From an uncultured Bacteroidales bacterium (GTDB taxonomy: Bacteria > Bacteroidota > Bacteroidia > Bacteroidales > Bacteroidaceae), in assembly GCA_902801425.1 (NCBI GenBank), contig CADCIQ010000007.1, forward strand, positions 1 to 54,902: a stretch of DNA of 54,902 bases, given 5' to 3'. Positions 39,699 to 48,010 of this stretch are shown here, one piece after another. Positions within the stretch are counted from its first letter, which is position 1. The number at the start of each line of letters is the position of its first letter. A program made the translations under genes and the position numbers. The notes below the pieces were generated by a model. It was given only the letters and a program-made list of their open reading frames with translations, was not told where the DNA came from and ran no database searches.

Positions 39699-40833
39699 TC
39701 AAGAAAATTCAAATATAAAACCATTAGCGGAAAGCCGTTCACATTCCGGCTCCCTCCCTACGAGGGAGGGCGGGGGGAGAGGCCGAAACCTTATTTTGGC
39801 TATAGAATCCTCTTGCGACGACACTTCGGCTGCCGTAATGGACGGAAGAGTCTTGTTGTCCAATGTAACCGCTTCACAGAAAGTGCATGAGGCTTATGGC
39901 GGAGTTGTACCTGAGTTGGCTTCACGCGCTCATCAGCAGAATGTGGTTCCTGTGGTGGATCAGGCATTGAAGCAAGCAGGTGTGACAAAGGAAGAACTGT
40001 CGGCTGTGGCATTCACTCGTGGTCCGGGACTTATGGGCTCACTCCTTGTAGGTGTTAGCTTTGCAAAGGGATTCGCACGTTCACTTGGTATTCCTATGAT
40101 TGATGTCAATCACCTTCAGGGACATGTAATGGCTCACTTCATTCAGGAGAGGGTAGAAGACGAGACGGCCGAAGGAGGATATAAGATTGTGGATAATGCT
40201 CCGCCATTCCCATTTCTCTGCTTGCTTGTTTCGGGCGGTAACTCTCAGATTGTAAAGGTGAATGCCTATAATGATATGGAGGTTCTTGGACAGACAATCG
40301 ATGATGCAGCTGGTGAGGCAATTGACAAGTGTTCAAAGGTAATGGGCTTAGGCTATCCAGGTGGTCCTATCATTGACAGACTTGCCCGTCAGGGAAATCC
40401 GAAGGCATATCAGTTTGCTGAGCCACATATTCCAGGACTTGATTATTCTTTCTCAGGCTTAAAGACATCATTCCTCTATTCACTTCAGAAATGGGTGAAG
40501 GAAGATCCTGATTTCGTGGAGCATCACAAGGAAGATATTGCAGCATCCTTGGAATGGACGGTTGTTGATATTCTGATGAAGAAACTCCGCTTGGCTGTAA
40601 AGCAGACAGGCATCAAGCATGTGGCTGTTGCGGGTGGCGTTTCTGCAAACAACGGTCTTAGAAATGCTTTCCATGATCATGCAAAGCGTTTTGGATGGAC
40701 AATCTATATTCCTAAGTTCTCTTATACGACAGATAATGCCGCTATGATTGGCGTTGTTGGTTCGTATAAACTTCAGGACAAGGATTTTTGCGGTATTGAG
40801 GTGCCGGCATTCTCTAAAGTTACATTTGAATAA
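39691..40833 (+). CDS. tsaD: tRNA N6-threonylcarbamoyladenosine biosynthesis protein TsaD with repeat-derived N-terminus
   Basis: Essential enzyme that transfers threonylcarbamoyl to A37 of ANN-reading tRNAs, with TsaB and TsaE. The open frame gives 380 residues. The family core begins at LILAIESSCDDTSAAV (about residue 34), and the metal site HLQGHVMAH lies near 140, followed by GGNSQIV, DDAAGEAIDK and VAGGVSANNGLR. The first 33 residues (including SHSGSLPTREGGGRGR) are translated from GC-rich repeat A8. No ATG exists between the repeat and the core, so translation must begin upstream at the ATG overlapping the DUF559 stop, or at a rare start such as TTG or ATT. Confidence 0.94.
   Translation: MSNQENSNIKPLAESRSHSGSLPTREGGGRGRNLILAIESSCDDTSAAVMDGRVLLSNVTASQKVHEAYGGVVPELASRAHQQNVVPVVDQALKQAGVTKEELSAVAFTRGPGLMGSLLVGVSFAKGFARSLGIPMIDVNHLQGHVMAHFIQERVEDETAEGGYKIVDNAPPFPFLCLLVSGGNSQIVKVNAYNDMEVLGQTIDDAAGEAIDKCSKVMGLGYPGGPIIDRLARQGNPKAYQFAEPHIPGLDYSFSGLKTSFLYSLQKWVKEDPDFVEHHKEDIAASLEWTVVDILMKKLRLAVKQTGIKHVAVAGGVSANNGLRNAFHDHAKRFGWTIYIPKFSYTTDNAAMIGVVGSYKLQDKDFCGIEVPAFSKVTFE
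39745..39784 (-). repeat. GC-rich palindromic repeat, family A (copy A8), right end of the DUF559 unit, inside tsaD
   Basis: TCCGGCTCCCTCCCTACGAG through GGGGAGAGGCC, read in frame near the N-terminus of TsaD and inverted relative to A7. Confidence 0.92.
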
Positions 40834-40844
40834 GAAAGAAAATT

Positions 40845-41378
40845 ATGCAGTTCGAAAATAGAGTATTAAGTAAAGAGATATTGTTCGCTCTGTACGAGTC
40901 TGGAAAAACACTCGCAACAGCAGAGAGCTGTACTTCTGGCAAGGTGGCAGAGTCAATTACGTTGATACCAGGTTCAAGTGCTTATTTTACTGGTGCTATC
41001 GTAGCTTACAGCGAAGAGGTAAAGAAAAATCTCCTCAAGGTTCCAGAAGAACTCATTGAGGAAAAGAGCGTTGTAAGTGAGGAGGTTGCAGTAAAGATGG
41101 CAGATGGTGTTTGCGAACTTCTTGGTACTGACTATGCTATTGCGACGACAGGTTTTGCTGGTCCTGGTGGTGGTACGAACGATAATCCCGTCGGAACAAT
41201 CTGGATTGCAGCAGGTAAGAAAGGCGAGATGCGAACAGTTAAGCTGACGGAGAATGATGGTCGTGATGTTAATGTCGCTCGTGCCACTTTCCGTGCTCTT
41301 CAGTTGTTGCTTGACGTTCTGAAAGAAGACTTCCCAATGCCAGACTTGAGTGAGGTTCCTGCACCAGAGGCAAAATAA
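40845..41378 (+). CDS. pncC: CinA C-terminal domain protein, nicotinamide-nucleotide amidohydrolase
   Basis: Protein of 177 residues corresponding to the C-terminal (CinA/PncC) domain alone. It would hydrolyse NMN to NaMN and ammonia, recycling the nicotinamide nucleotide. Visible: TLATAESCTSGKVAESIT (about 18-35) with the catalytic Ser region, GSSAYFTGAIVAYS (about 45-58), and ATTGFAGPGGGTNDNPVGTIWIA (glycine-rich loop near 105). The start codon lies 11 bases after tsaD, suggesting cotranscription. The acidic/Pro tail (DLSEVPAPEAK) is not part of the core. Confidence 0.92.
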   Translation: MQFENRVLSKEILFALYESGKTLATAESCTSGKVAESITLIPGSSAYFTGAIVAYSEEVKKNLLKVPEELIEEKSVVSEEVAVKMADGVCELLGTDYAIATTGFAGPGGGTNDNPVGTIWIAAGKKGEMRTVKLTENDGRDVNVARATFRALQLLLDVLKEDFPMPDLSEVPAPEAK

Positions 41379-41471
41379 CGTTTTTTTCTGTTGGTTTTTC
41401 GTCCGAAAAGAATAAAGTTGTAAGATTATTTGTTAAAAAGTATTAAATATAATCTTAAGGCGAAAAGATAT

Positions 41472-41502
41472 TTTGTAAAATGGGAAAAAATGTGTAATTT
41501 TG
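41472..41502 (+). promoter_or_regulatory. Promoter of rpmB-rpmG-DUF4295
   Basis: TTTG (41472-41475), 19-base spacer, TAATTTTG (41495-41502), 52 bases before the rpmB ATG. Confidence 0.75.
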
Positions 41503-41554
41503 CACCCTGTTTGGAATAAGTATCAATTAACGATTGTAAAAAACAAAGATAGCA

Positions 41555-41818
41555 ATGTCTAAAATTTGTCAGATTACAGGTAAGAAGGCTCAGATGGGAA
41601 ACAATGTTTCTCACTCTAAGCACCGCACAAAGCGCAGCTTCGATGTAAACCTGTTTAGCAAGAAGTTCTTCTATGTAGAGGAGAACTGCTGGATTAGCCT
41701 TAAGATTTCTGCCGCTGGTCTTCGTATGATTAATAAGGTAGGTCTTGATGCAGCTCTGAAGCAGGCTGTAGCTAAGGGCTATCTTGATTGGAAGGATGTT
41801 AAAGTTATAGGAGAATAA
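41555..41818 (+). CDS. rpmB: 50S ribosomal protein L28
   Basis: Ribosomal protein of 87 residues. [20 protein letters not shown] is the typical start, followed by [13 protein letters not shown] and [18 protein letters not shown]. It is the first gene of a three-gene ribosomal cluster, with its own promoter (41472-41502). The gap to rpmG is five bases. Confidence 0.98.
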   Translation: MSKICQITGKKAQMGNNVSHSKHRTKRSFDVNLFSKKFFYVEENCWISLKISAAGLRMINKVGLDAALKQAVAKGYLDWKDVKVIGE

Positions 41819-41823
41819 TCAAC

Positions 41824-42012
41824 ATGGCAAAGAAAGCAAAAGGAAATCGCGTGCAGGTGATTCTTGAGTGCACCGAGCACAAGAACAGTGGTATGCCAGG
41901 CACAAGCCGTTATATCACAACAAAGAATCGTAAGAATACTCCTGAGCGTCTTGAGTTGATGAAGTACAATCCTATCCTCAAGAAGATGACTCTTCACAAG
42001 GAGATTAAGTAA
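41824..42012 (+). CDS. rpmG: 50S ribosomal protein L33
   Basis: Ribosomal protein of 62 residues: [20 protein letters not shown], then [19 protein letters not shown] and the end [15 protein letters not shown]. It has a single Cys rather than the four of zinc-binding L33 forms, so it is the zinc-free type. Confidence 0.98.
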   Translation: MAKKAKGNRVQVILECTEHKNSGMPGTSRYITTKNRKNTPERLELMKYNPILKKMTLHKEIK

Positions 42013-42036
42013 TTATATAGAATTATATAAGAAACT

Positions 42037-42192
42037 ATGGCAAAGAAAACCGTCGCATCCCTTCAGACTGGTAAGACTGATGGTCGTGCATACACAAAGG
42101 TAATCAAGATGGTTAAGAGCCCTAAGACTGGTGCTTACATTTTCGATGAGCAGATGGTTCCAAACGAGGCTGTTAAGTCATTCTTCAAGTAA
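42037..42192 (+). CDS. DUF4295 small basic protein
   Basis: Protein of 51 residues, MAKKTVASLQTGKTDGRAYT to the end AVKSFFK, matching DUF4295. This small family follows rpmG in nearly all Bacteroidota I know of and is presumed to be associated with the ribosome. It starts 24 bases after rpmG in the same transcript, and a terminator follows at 42221-42266. Confidence 0.93.
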   Translation: MAKKTVASLQTGKTDGRAYTKVIKMVKSPKTGAYIFDEQMVPNEAVKSFFK

Positions 42193-42220
42193 ATTTGAAT
42201 TAAACTTTTTATGATATGAA

Positions 42221-42266
42221 AGAGACTGCATTCAGGCTGTAAGGGTTTGACTGTAGTCTCTTTTTG
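42221..42266 (+). terminator. Terminator of the rpmB-rpmG-DUF4295 operon
   Basis: AGAGACTGCA (42221-42230) pairs with TGTAGTCTCT (42252-42261) through one G-U pair and is followed by TTTT. Confidence 0.75.
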
Positions 42267-42273
42267 TGAATGT

Positions 42274-42999
42274 ATGGAGAATTTTAAAGTCATTATAGTA
42301 GAGGATGTGCCTCTCGAACTCAAGGGCACGGAAGGACTGCTTCGAAATGAGGTTCCTGAAGCAGAGGTGATTGGTACGGCAAGCGATGAGACGCAGTTTA
42401 TCCAACTCATGCGCTCTGGTAATCCTGACCTTATTCTCCTTGATTTAGGTTTGGGCGGATCTACGACTATTGGCGTAGAGATCTGCCGTAGTGTGAAGAG
42501 TGAACATCCTAACGTGAAGGTCCTTATCTTTACGGGAGAGATATTGAATGAAAAATTGTGGGTGGATGCCCTTGATGCCGGTGCTGATGGTATTATCCTG
42601 AAAACTGGCGAGATGCTGACTCGTGCTGATGTTGTAAGCGTGATGTCAGGTAGAAAGTATGTATTCAATCAGCCGATTATGGATGCTATCGTTGGCTCAT
42701 TCCGTAAGAACGTGATGTCAACTGTTCTTCGTCAGGAAGCATCCATAGGCTATGAGATAGATGAGTATGACGAGCGCTTCCTCCGTCATCTTGCACTTGG
42801 CTATACTAAGGAGCAGATAACCGGACTCAGGGGAATGCCTTTCGGCGTAAAGAGTCTTGAGAAACGTCAGATGGAACTAACGCAGAAACTGTTCCCTGGT
42901 GGAAATGGTAAGCAGAGCGTGAATGCCGTGCGCCTTGTCACACGCGCTTTCCAATTACACATTCTCGATCCGGAGAATTTGTTCGCAGATGAGGAATAA
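42274..42999 (+). CDS. Orphan response regulator with LuxR-like C-terminal domain
   Basis: Protein of 241 residues from the ATG at 42274. A TTG ten codons upstream overlaps the preceding terminator and is rejected. Residues about 4-125 form a receiver domain: acidic pair VEDVP, phosphoacceptor Asp in LILLDLGLGG (near 56), Thr in LIFTGE (near 86) and Lys in IILKTGE (near 110). Residues about 170-230 look like a diverged helix-turn-helix of LuxR type (DERFLRHLALGYTKEQI, then VNAVRLVTRAFQL). No histidine kinase gene is near. The next gene is a polysaccharide export lipoprotein, so control of capsule or exopolysaccharide is plausible but unproven. Confidence 0.82.
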   Translation: MENFKVIIVEDVPLELKGTEGLLRNEVPEAEVIGTASDETQFIQLMRSGNPDLILLDLGLGGSTTIGVEICRSVKSEHPNVKVLIFTGEILNEKLWVDALDAGADGIILKTGEMLTRADVVSVMSGRKYVFNQPIMDAIVGSFRKNVMSTVLRQEASIGYEIDEYDERFLRHLALGYTKEQITGLRGMPFGVKSLEKRQMELTQKLFPGGNGKQSVNAVRLVTRAFQLHILDPENLFADEE

Positions 43000-43050
43000 T
43001 TGACGAAAGTAAAATTTTCCGCCCTTGAAATGCAGATAATTTGTCAAAAA

Positions 43051-43082
43051 TTTGTTTTTCTCGGAAAATAGGAGTAATTTTG
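43051..43082 (+). promoter_or_regulatory. Promoter of the polysaccharide export gene
   Basis: TTTG (43051-43054), 20-base spacer, TAATTTTG (43075-43082), 42 bases before the ATG at 43125. Confidence 0.76.
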
Positions 43083-43124
43083 CAGAAAATTTTGCTTGAT
43101 TGCATATATATTATAACGTATATT

Positions 43125-43940
43125 ATGAAATTTAATATTAAAGGAAGTTTCAGCATAATTGCTGTATCATGCGTGGCATTTGTTTTGTCAAGTTGTGTTT
43201 CATATAAGAAAGTACCATACTTTCAGAATGCAGATCAGGTGAATCTGTCTGCTTCTCGTGGTATTCATGATGCTCGCATTATGCCGAAGGATGTTCTTTC
43301 GATTAGTGTGACAACACCAGATAAGGAGGTTTCTTCTCAGTTCAATCAGCTTGTGTATAATACATTATCATCAAGTAGTAGGGCCGTTGCTACTGCCGGT
43401 GGATCTATGATGCCTTATACTGTTGGTGCTGATGGTAACATCAATTTTCCTATTGTTGGTAAGATAAACGTACAGGGACTTACTCGTCGTGAGTGTGAGG
43501 ATAAGATTGCTGGTCTTGTTAAGCCTTATCTTTCAAGCGATATTAATCCTGTTGTCGTTGTAGAGTTCCAGTCGTATACCGTTACCGTTCTTGGTGAGGT
43601 TGCCCGTCCAGGTGCATTCAATGTTAATTCTGAAAAATATAGTGTTCTTCAGGCTCTTGGCGCTGCCGGTGATATGACAATCTATGGTATGCGTGACAAT
43701 GTTCTCCTTATCAGAGAAGACGCTAAGGGAGAAAAGACTACCCATCGCCTGGATCTGAATGATGCAAATGTTATCAAATCTCCGTATTTTTATTTGCAGC
43801 AGAATGATGTCGTTTATGTACAACCGAATAAGGCGAAGGCAAAGAACTCAGACATCGGTTCAAGTACATCGTTGTGGTTCTCTGCTACAAGTATTTTGAT
43901 TTCATTGACATCTCTGATGTACAACATTTTGAAGAAGTAA
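43125..43940 (+). CDS. Wza/BexD-like polysaccharide export lipoprotein
   Basis: Outer-membrane exporter subunit of 271 residues. MKFNIKGSFSIIAVSCVAFV is a signal peptide leading to lipobox LSSC, so Cys25 would be lipidated. The Poly_export domain includes RIMPKDVLSISV (about 52-63) and YTVGADGNINFPIVGKINVQ (about 100-119). The SLBB-type domain includes YTVTVLGEVARPGAFNVNSE (about 155-174) and YLQQNDVVYVQPNKAKAKNS. The end has one hydrophobic stretch (WFSATSILISLTSLMYNILKK). Normally the gene is followed by a Wzc-type tyrosine kinase; here a terminator and glmS follow, so it is an isolated copy. Confidence 0.9.
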   Translation: MKFNIKGSFSIIAVSCVAFVLSSCVSYKKVPYFQNADQVNLSASRGIHDARIMPKDVLSISVTTPDKEVSSQFNQLVYNTLSSSSRAVATAGGSMMPYTVGADGNINFPIVGKINVQGLTRRECEDKIAGLVKPYLSSDINPVVVVEFQSYTVTVLGEVARPGAFNVNSEKYSVLQALGAAGDMTIYGMRDNVLLIREDAKGEKTTHRLDLNDANVIKSPYFYLQQNDVVYVQPNKAKAKNSDIGSSTSLWFSATSILISLTSLMYNILKK

Positions 43941-43950
43941 GATAGAAATA

Positions 43951-43991
43951 GAGTTAATATGGCTAAGGTTTATTCCTTGTCCTATTAACTC
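43951..43991 (+). terminator. Terminator after the polysaccharide export gene
   Basis: GAGTTAATA...CTAAGG pairs with CCTTG...TATTAACTC (to 43991), followed by TTTTT. Confidence 0.82.
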
Positions 43992-44033
43992 TTTTTCAAA
44001 AATAGAAACACGAACAGAAAATAAAAACCATTT

Positions 44034-45929
44034 ATGTGCGGAATCGTTGGTTATATAGGAACAAGGGAAGCTTATCCAATTCTTATCAAGGGACTAAAAA
44101 GATTAGAGTATCGTGGTTATGACTCTGCAGGTTGTGCTTTGCTTTCTGCGTCTGACAATGCTCTTAATGTATATAAGGCGAAAGGCAAGGTCTCTGATCT
44201 TGAAAAGGTTGCGGAGGGTAAGGATATAACAGGAACGATAGGTATAGCTCATACGCGTTGGGCAACCCACGGAGTTCCAAGTGAGGTGAATGCGCACCCA
44301 CATGTTAGTGAGTCAGGTAACCTTACGCTTGTTCATAACGGAATCATCGAGAACTATGCAACTCTTCGCGAGCAGTTGAAGCAGCGTGGCTTCCATTTCA
44401 AGAGTGAGACTGATACTGAGGTTCTCGTTCAGCTTATAGAATATACTCAGCAGAAACTCAACTGTGGTCTTGGCAATGCTGTCCGTAATGCCCTTCAGGT
44501 GGCTATCGGTGCATACGCAATTGCTGTAATAGACAAGCGCTTCCCTAACCAACTTGTATGTGCTCGTAAGTCTTCTCCTTTGGCAGTAGGTATTGTAGAA
44601 GATCACTCTGAGTTCTTCATTGCTTCAGATGCTTCTCCTATTGCAGAATATACAAAACATATTGTGTATCTCAAGGATGAGGAAATTGCAGTTATCGAGC
44701 GTGGCAAGGAAATGAAGGTTTATAACCTCAACGGTGAGGAGGCAGATGCAGAGATAAAGGAAGTGGACCTTGACCTCTCAATGCTCGATCATGAGGGTTA
44801 TCCACATTTCATGCTGAAGGAGATTTTCGACCAGCCAAACGTGCTTAAGGACTGTATGCGTGGTCGTATCGTTGAGTCTCCATACTCTTCTTGCACAATG
44901 GGTAAGGATTGCCCTGAGATGGGACTTCAGGTTGTGCTCAGTGCTGTTACGCAGCATCGTCGTGAACTTCTTCGTGCAAGGCGAATCATCATAGTTTCAT
45001 GCGGTACTTCATGGCATGCAGGACTTATCGGAAAGCAGTTAATAGAGCAGTTCTGTCGTATTCCTGTTGAAGTGGCATACGCTTCTGAGTTCCGTTACAG
45101 CAATCCTGTTATCGAGCATGATGATGTTGTAATGGCAATCTCTCAGTCAGGTGAGACCGCAGATACGCTTGCTGCTATTCAGATGGCAAAGGAAAATGGT
45201 GCAATGGTATTCGGCATCGTGAATGGTGTAGGTTCAAGCATTGCCCGTGAATCAAATACAGGTATCTATATCCACGTAGGACCGGAAATCGGTGTTGCCT
45301 CTACAAAGGCGTTTACAGGTCAGGTTACGGTTCTTGTAATGCTCTCTCTCGCTCTTGGTATGGCTAAGGGTACAGTTTCACAGGTTGAGTATGAGCAGAC
45401 AATCAAGGAACTTCTCCTTATACCAGAGAAGATAGAGAAGGTACTTGAACAGAATGATAAGATTAAGGAACTTTCTGCAAAGTTCACTTTCGCACATAAT
45501 TTCCTCTATCTCGGACGTGGATTCAACTATCCAGTAGCCCTTGAGGGAGCTTTGAAACTGAAGGAAATCTCTTATATCCATGCTGAGGGTTACCCAGCAG
45601 CAGAGATGAAGCACGGACCTATCGCCCTTGTTGACGAGGAAATGCCAGTTGTCTTCATCGCAACCCATCATCAGTTGTATCAGAAGATTATCTCAAACAT
45701 GCAGGAGGTGATTTCCCGTGGCGGTCATATCATCGCTGTTGTCACGGAAGGTGATGAGCAGGTGAAGAATATGGTAGACGAAGTGATCGAGATACCTGAG
45801 ACTCTTGGTTGTCTGGCTCCATTGCTCAGCGTAATTCCATTGCAGTTGCTATCTTATCACGTAGCTGTGGCTAAGGGACTCAATGTTGACCAGCCTCGTA
45901 ATCTGGCAAAGTCAGTAACAGTTGAATAA
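44034..45929 (+). CDS. glmS: Glutamine-fructose-6-phosphate aminotransferase
   Basis: Makes glucosamine-6-phosphate from fructose-6-phosphate and glutamine, the entry to peptidoglycan and lipopolysaccharide amino sugars. It has 631 residues. The N-terminal glutaminase begins MCGIVGYIGTREAYP with catalytic Cys2 after Met removal, followed by RLEYRGYDSAG and HTRWATHG. Two SIS domains follow: IIIVSCGTSWHAGLIGKQLI (near 320) and FLYLGRGFNYPVALEGALKL (near 490). The C-terminus DQPRNLAKSVTVE is the canonical ending. It precedes the purF-like gene by 50 bases. Confidence 0.97.
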   Translation: MCGIVGYIGTREAYPILIKGLKRLEYRGYDSAGCALLSASDNALNVYKAKGKVSDLEKVAEGKDITGTIGIAHTRWATHGVPSEVNAHPHVSESGNLTLVHNGIIENYATLREQLKQRGFHFKSETDTEVLVQLIEYTQQKLNCGLGNAVRNALQVAIGAYAIAVIDKRFPNQLVCARKSSPLAVGIVEDHSEFFIASDASPIAEYTKHIVYLKDEEIAVIERGKEMKVYNLNGEEADAEIKEVDLDLSMLDHEGYPHFMLKEIFDQPNVLKDCMRGRIVESPYSSCTMGKDCPEMGLQVVLSAVTQHRRELLRARRIIIVSCGTSWHAGLIGKQLIEQFCRIPVEVAYASEFRYSNPVIEHDDVVMAISQSGETADTLAAIQMAKENGAMVFGIVNGVGSSIARESNTGIYIHVGPEIGVASTKAFTGQVTVLVMLSLALGMAKGTVSQVEYEQTIKELLLIPEKIEKVLEQNDKIKELSAKFTFAHNFLYLGRGFNYPVALEGALKLKEISYIHAEGYPAAEMKHGPIALVDEEMPVVFIATHHQLYQKIISNMQEVISRGGHIIAVVTEGDEQVKNMVDEVIEIPETLGCLAPLLSVIPLQLLSYHVAVAKGLNVDQPRNLAKSVTVE

Positions 45930-45979
45930 GAGGATATAAAGATTGGTAAGGATAATTATTTAGAACACAATACACAGAA

Positions 45980-47863
45980 ATGGAACCACTGAAGCATGAA
46001 TGTGGCGTTGCAATGATACGCCTTCTCAAACCACTTGAGTACTATCAGGAGAAGTACGGCACGTGGATGTATGGACTCAACAAGCTCTATCTGATGATGG
46101 AGAAACAGCACAACCGTGGACAGGAAGGTGCTGGTATGGCTGCCGTTAAACTGAACGTGAAGCCAGGTAATGAGTATATGTTCCGTGAACGTGCAGAAGG
46201 CAAGGATGCTATCACCGAGATATTCGGTCTTGTGCATGGAAGCATGAAGGGACTGACATCAGAGCAGTTGAATAATGCGGACTATGCAAGAAAGCATATC
46301 TCCTTCGCAGGTGAACTCTATATGGGACACCTTCGCTACTCAACAACGGGAAAGTCTGGTCTTCAGTATGTTCATCCATTCCTGCGTCGTAATAACTGGA
46401 AGGCGAAGAATCTCTGTCTGTGCGGTAACTTCAACATGACCAACATTGACGAGATCTTTGAGCGACTTACAAGTCAGGGACAGTACCCACGTATCTATTC
46501 CGACTCATACATCATGCTTGAGCTCATGGGCCACCGCCTTGACAGGGAGGTTGAGCGTAACTACACCTTGGCAAAGGAACAGGGGCTTGAGAACCGCGAA
46601 GTTACTGAGTTCATCGACAATAACGTGGATATGAGCAATGTGCTCGATACCACTATGCAGTATTTCGATGGCGGCTATGTGGTATGTGGCATAACAGGTA
46701 GTGGTGAGATGTTCGCAATGCGAGATCCTTGGGGCATCCGTCCTGCTTTCTACTATGTATCTGACGAGGTTATGGCTTTGGCAAGCGAGCGTCCAGTACT
46801 TCAGACAACCTTCGACCTTGAAGCTGGTCAGATAATAGAGTTGCAGCCTGGTCAGGCAATACTCGTTAATCGTCAGGGTAATGTCCGTTTCAAGCAGATT
46901 ATTGAGCAGAAGGGCGATTCAAAGTGTTCTTTTGAGAGAATATATTTCTCACGCGGTTCAGATAAGGACATCTACAATGAAAGAAAGAAACTGGGCGAGC
47001 AGTTGACGGCTCCAATCCTTAAGGCTATCGACAATGACCATCGCCATACGGTATTCTCTTTCATTCCAAATACGGCAGAGGTGGCATTCTATGGAATGCT
47101 GACTGGCTTTAAGAACTACATCAATGCTCAGAAGGTTGAGACCATAGTCAATATGGATCATAAGCCTACCCGCGAGGAACTCATGGAGATTCTTGATGAG
47201 TATGTAAGGTCAGAGAAGGTGGCATGGAAGGATATCAAGCTTCGCACCTTCATTTCCGAAGGTTCAACAAGAAACGACCTTGCATCCCACGTATATGACG
47301 TGACATACAATGTCCTTGAACCTGGAGTTGACAATCTTGTTGTAATTGATGATTCAATCGTAAGAGGAACAACACTTCGTGAGAGTATCTTCCGCATACT
47401 TGACCGTCTGCATCCAAAGAAAATAGTCATGGTGTCAAGTGCTCCACAGATTCGTTATCCTGACTACTACGGCATTGATATGGCAAAGCTGGAGGAGTTC
47501 TGCGTGTTCAGGGCTGCAATACAGTTGCTCAAGGATAGGCACAAAACCAGCGTTATTGACAATGTATATAAGGCTTGTAAGGCAGAACTGATGAAACCTC
47601 GTGCAGAGATGAAGAACTGCGTGCGGGATATCTACGCACCATTTACTGTTGAGGAAATCAATGCAAAGGTTGTTGAAATGCTGCGTCCTTCTGGTATGAA
47701 AACACCTGTTGAGATTGTATTCCAGTCAATAGAAGGTCTTCACAAGGCAATTCCAGAGCATAGGGGAGACTGGTACTTTACAGGCGAATACCCAACCCCG
47801 GGCGGTACGCGACTCTGCTTGCAGGCATTCGTCAACTTCTATGAGAAGGTTTACGGGTTGTAA
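45980..47863 (+). CDS. Amidophosphoribosyltransferase-like protein (PurF family)
   Basis: Class II glutamine amidotransferase fused to a phosphoribosyltransferase domain, 627 residues, about 120 longer than E. coli PurF. Cys8 in KHECGVAMI would become the N-terminal nucleophile after removal of a short propeptide. HNRGQEGAGM and GHLRYSTTGKSG belong to the glutaminase. The PRPP-binding motif is VVIDDSIVRGTT (near 455). The extra length comes from insertions in the glutaminase half (about 60-110 and 180-215). It would make phosphoribosylamine in purine synthesis, although a paralogue of the standard PurF is possible since Bacteroidota may carry both, so I give no symbol. Confidence 0.88.
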   Translation: MEPLKHECGVAMIRLLKPLEYYQEKYGTWMYGLNKLYLMMEKQHNRGQEGAGMAAVKLNVKPGNEYMFRERAEGKDAITEIFGLVHGSMKGLTSEQLNNADYARKHISFAGELYMGHLRYSTTGKSGLQYVHPFLRRNNWKAKNLCLCGNFNMTNIDEIFERLTSQGQYPRIYSDSYIMLELMGHRLDREVERNYTLAKEQGLENREVTEFIDNNVDMSNVLDTTMQYFDGGYVVCGITGSGEMFAMRDPWGIRPAFYYVSDEVMALASERPVLQTTFDLEAGQIIELQPGQAILVNRQGNVRFKQIIEQKGDSKCSFERIYFSRGSDKDIYNERKKLGEQLTAPILKAIDNDHRHTVFSFIPNTAEVAFYGMLTGFKNYINAQKVETIVNMDHKPTREELMEILDEYVRSEKVAWKDIKLRTFISEGSTRNDLASHVYDVTYNVLEPGVDNLVVIDDSIVRGTTLRESIFRILDRLHPKKIVMVSSAPQIRYPDYYGIDMAKLEEFCVFRAAIQLLKDRHKTSVIDNVYKACKAELMKPRAEMKNCVRDIYAPFTVEEINAKVVEMLRPSGMKTPVEIVFQSIEGLHKAIPEHRGDWYFTGEYPTPGGTRLCLQAFVNFYEKVYGL

Positions 47864-47869
47864 AGAAAT

Positions 47870-47909
47870 GGCCTCTCCCCCCTCCCTCCCCCATAGGGAG
47901 GGAGTTGCC
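47870..47909 (+). repeat. GC-rich palindromic repeat, family A (copy A9)
   Basis: GGCCTCTCCCCCCTCCCTCC through GGGAGGGAGTTGCC, six bases after the purF-like stop codon. Inverted relative to A10 at 48011. Confidence 0.85.
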
Positions 47910-47937
47910 CCCCTTCCCCCACAGGGGGAGTAGATAC
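47908..47937 (-). repeat. GC-rich repeat, family D
   Basis: CCCTTCCCCCACAGGGGGAG then TAGATAC is the reverse complement of the GTATCTACTCCCCC module at 4591-4620. It is attached directly to A9. Confidence 0.75.
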
Positions 47938-48010
47938 CTTTTATCGCTATGGGGAGAGAACTAATTGATAATGAATAATTAATAAAGAATAATTAAATTG
48001 CCTTGATTGC

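Noticed and set aside
39258-39784. Restriction-modification or defence island around the DUF559 gene
   Set aside because: No methyltransferase or other defence gene is near. The neighbours are map and tsaD.
41379-41471. Terminator after pncC
   Set aside because: There are T runs but no convincing stem.
43992-44033. glmS ribozyme in the glmS leader
   Set aside because: The leader is only about 40 bases after a terminator and shows none of the ribozyme core. The ribozyme is known mainly from Firmicutes.
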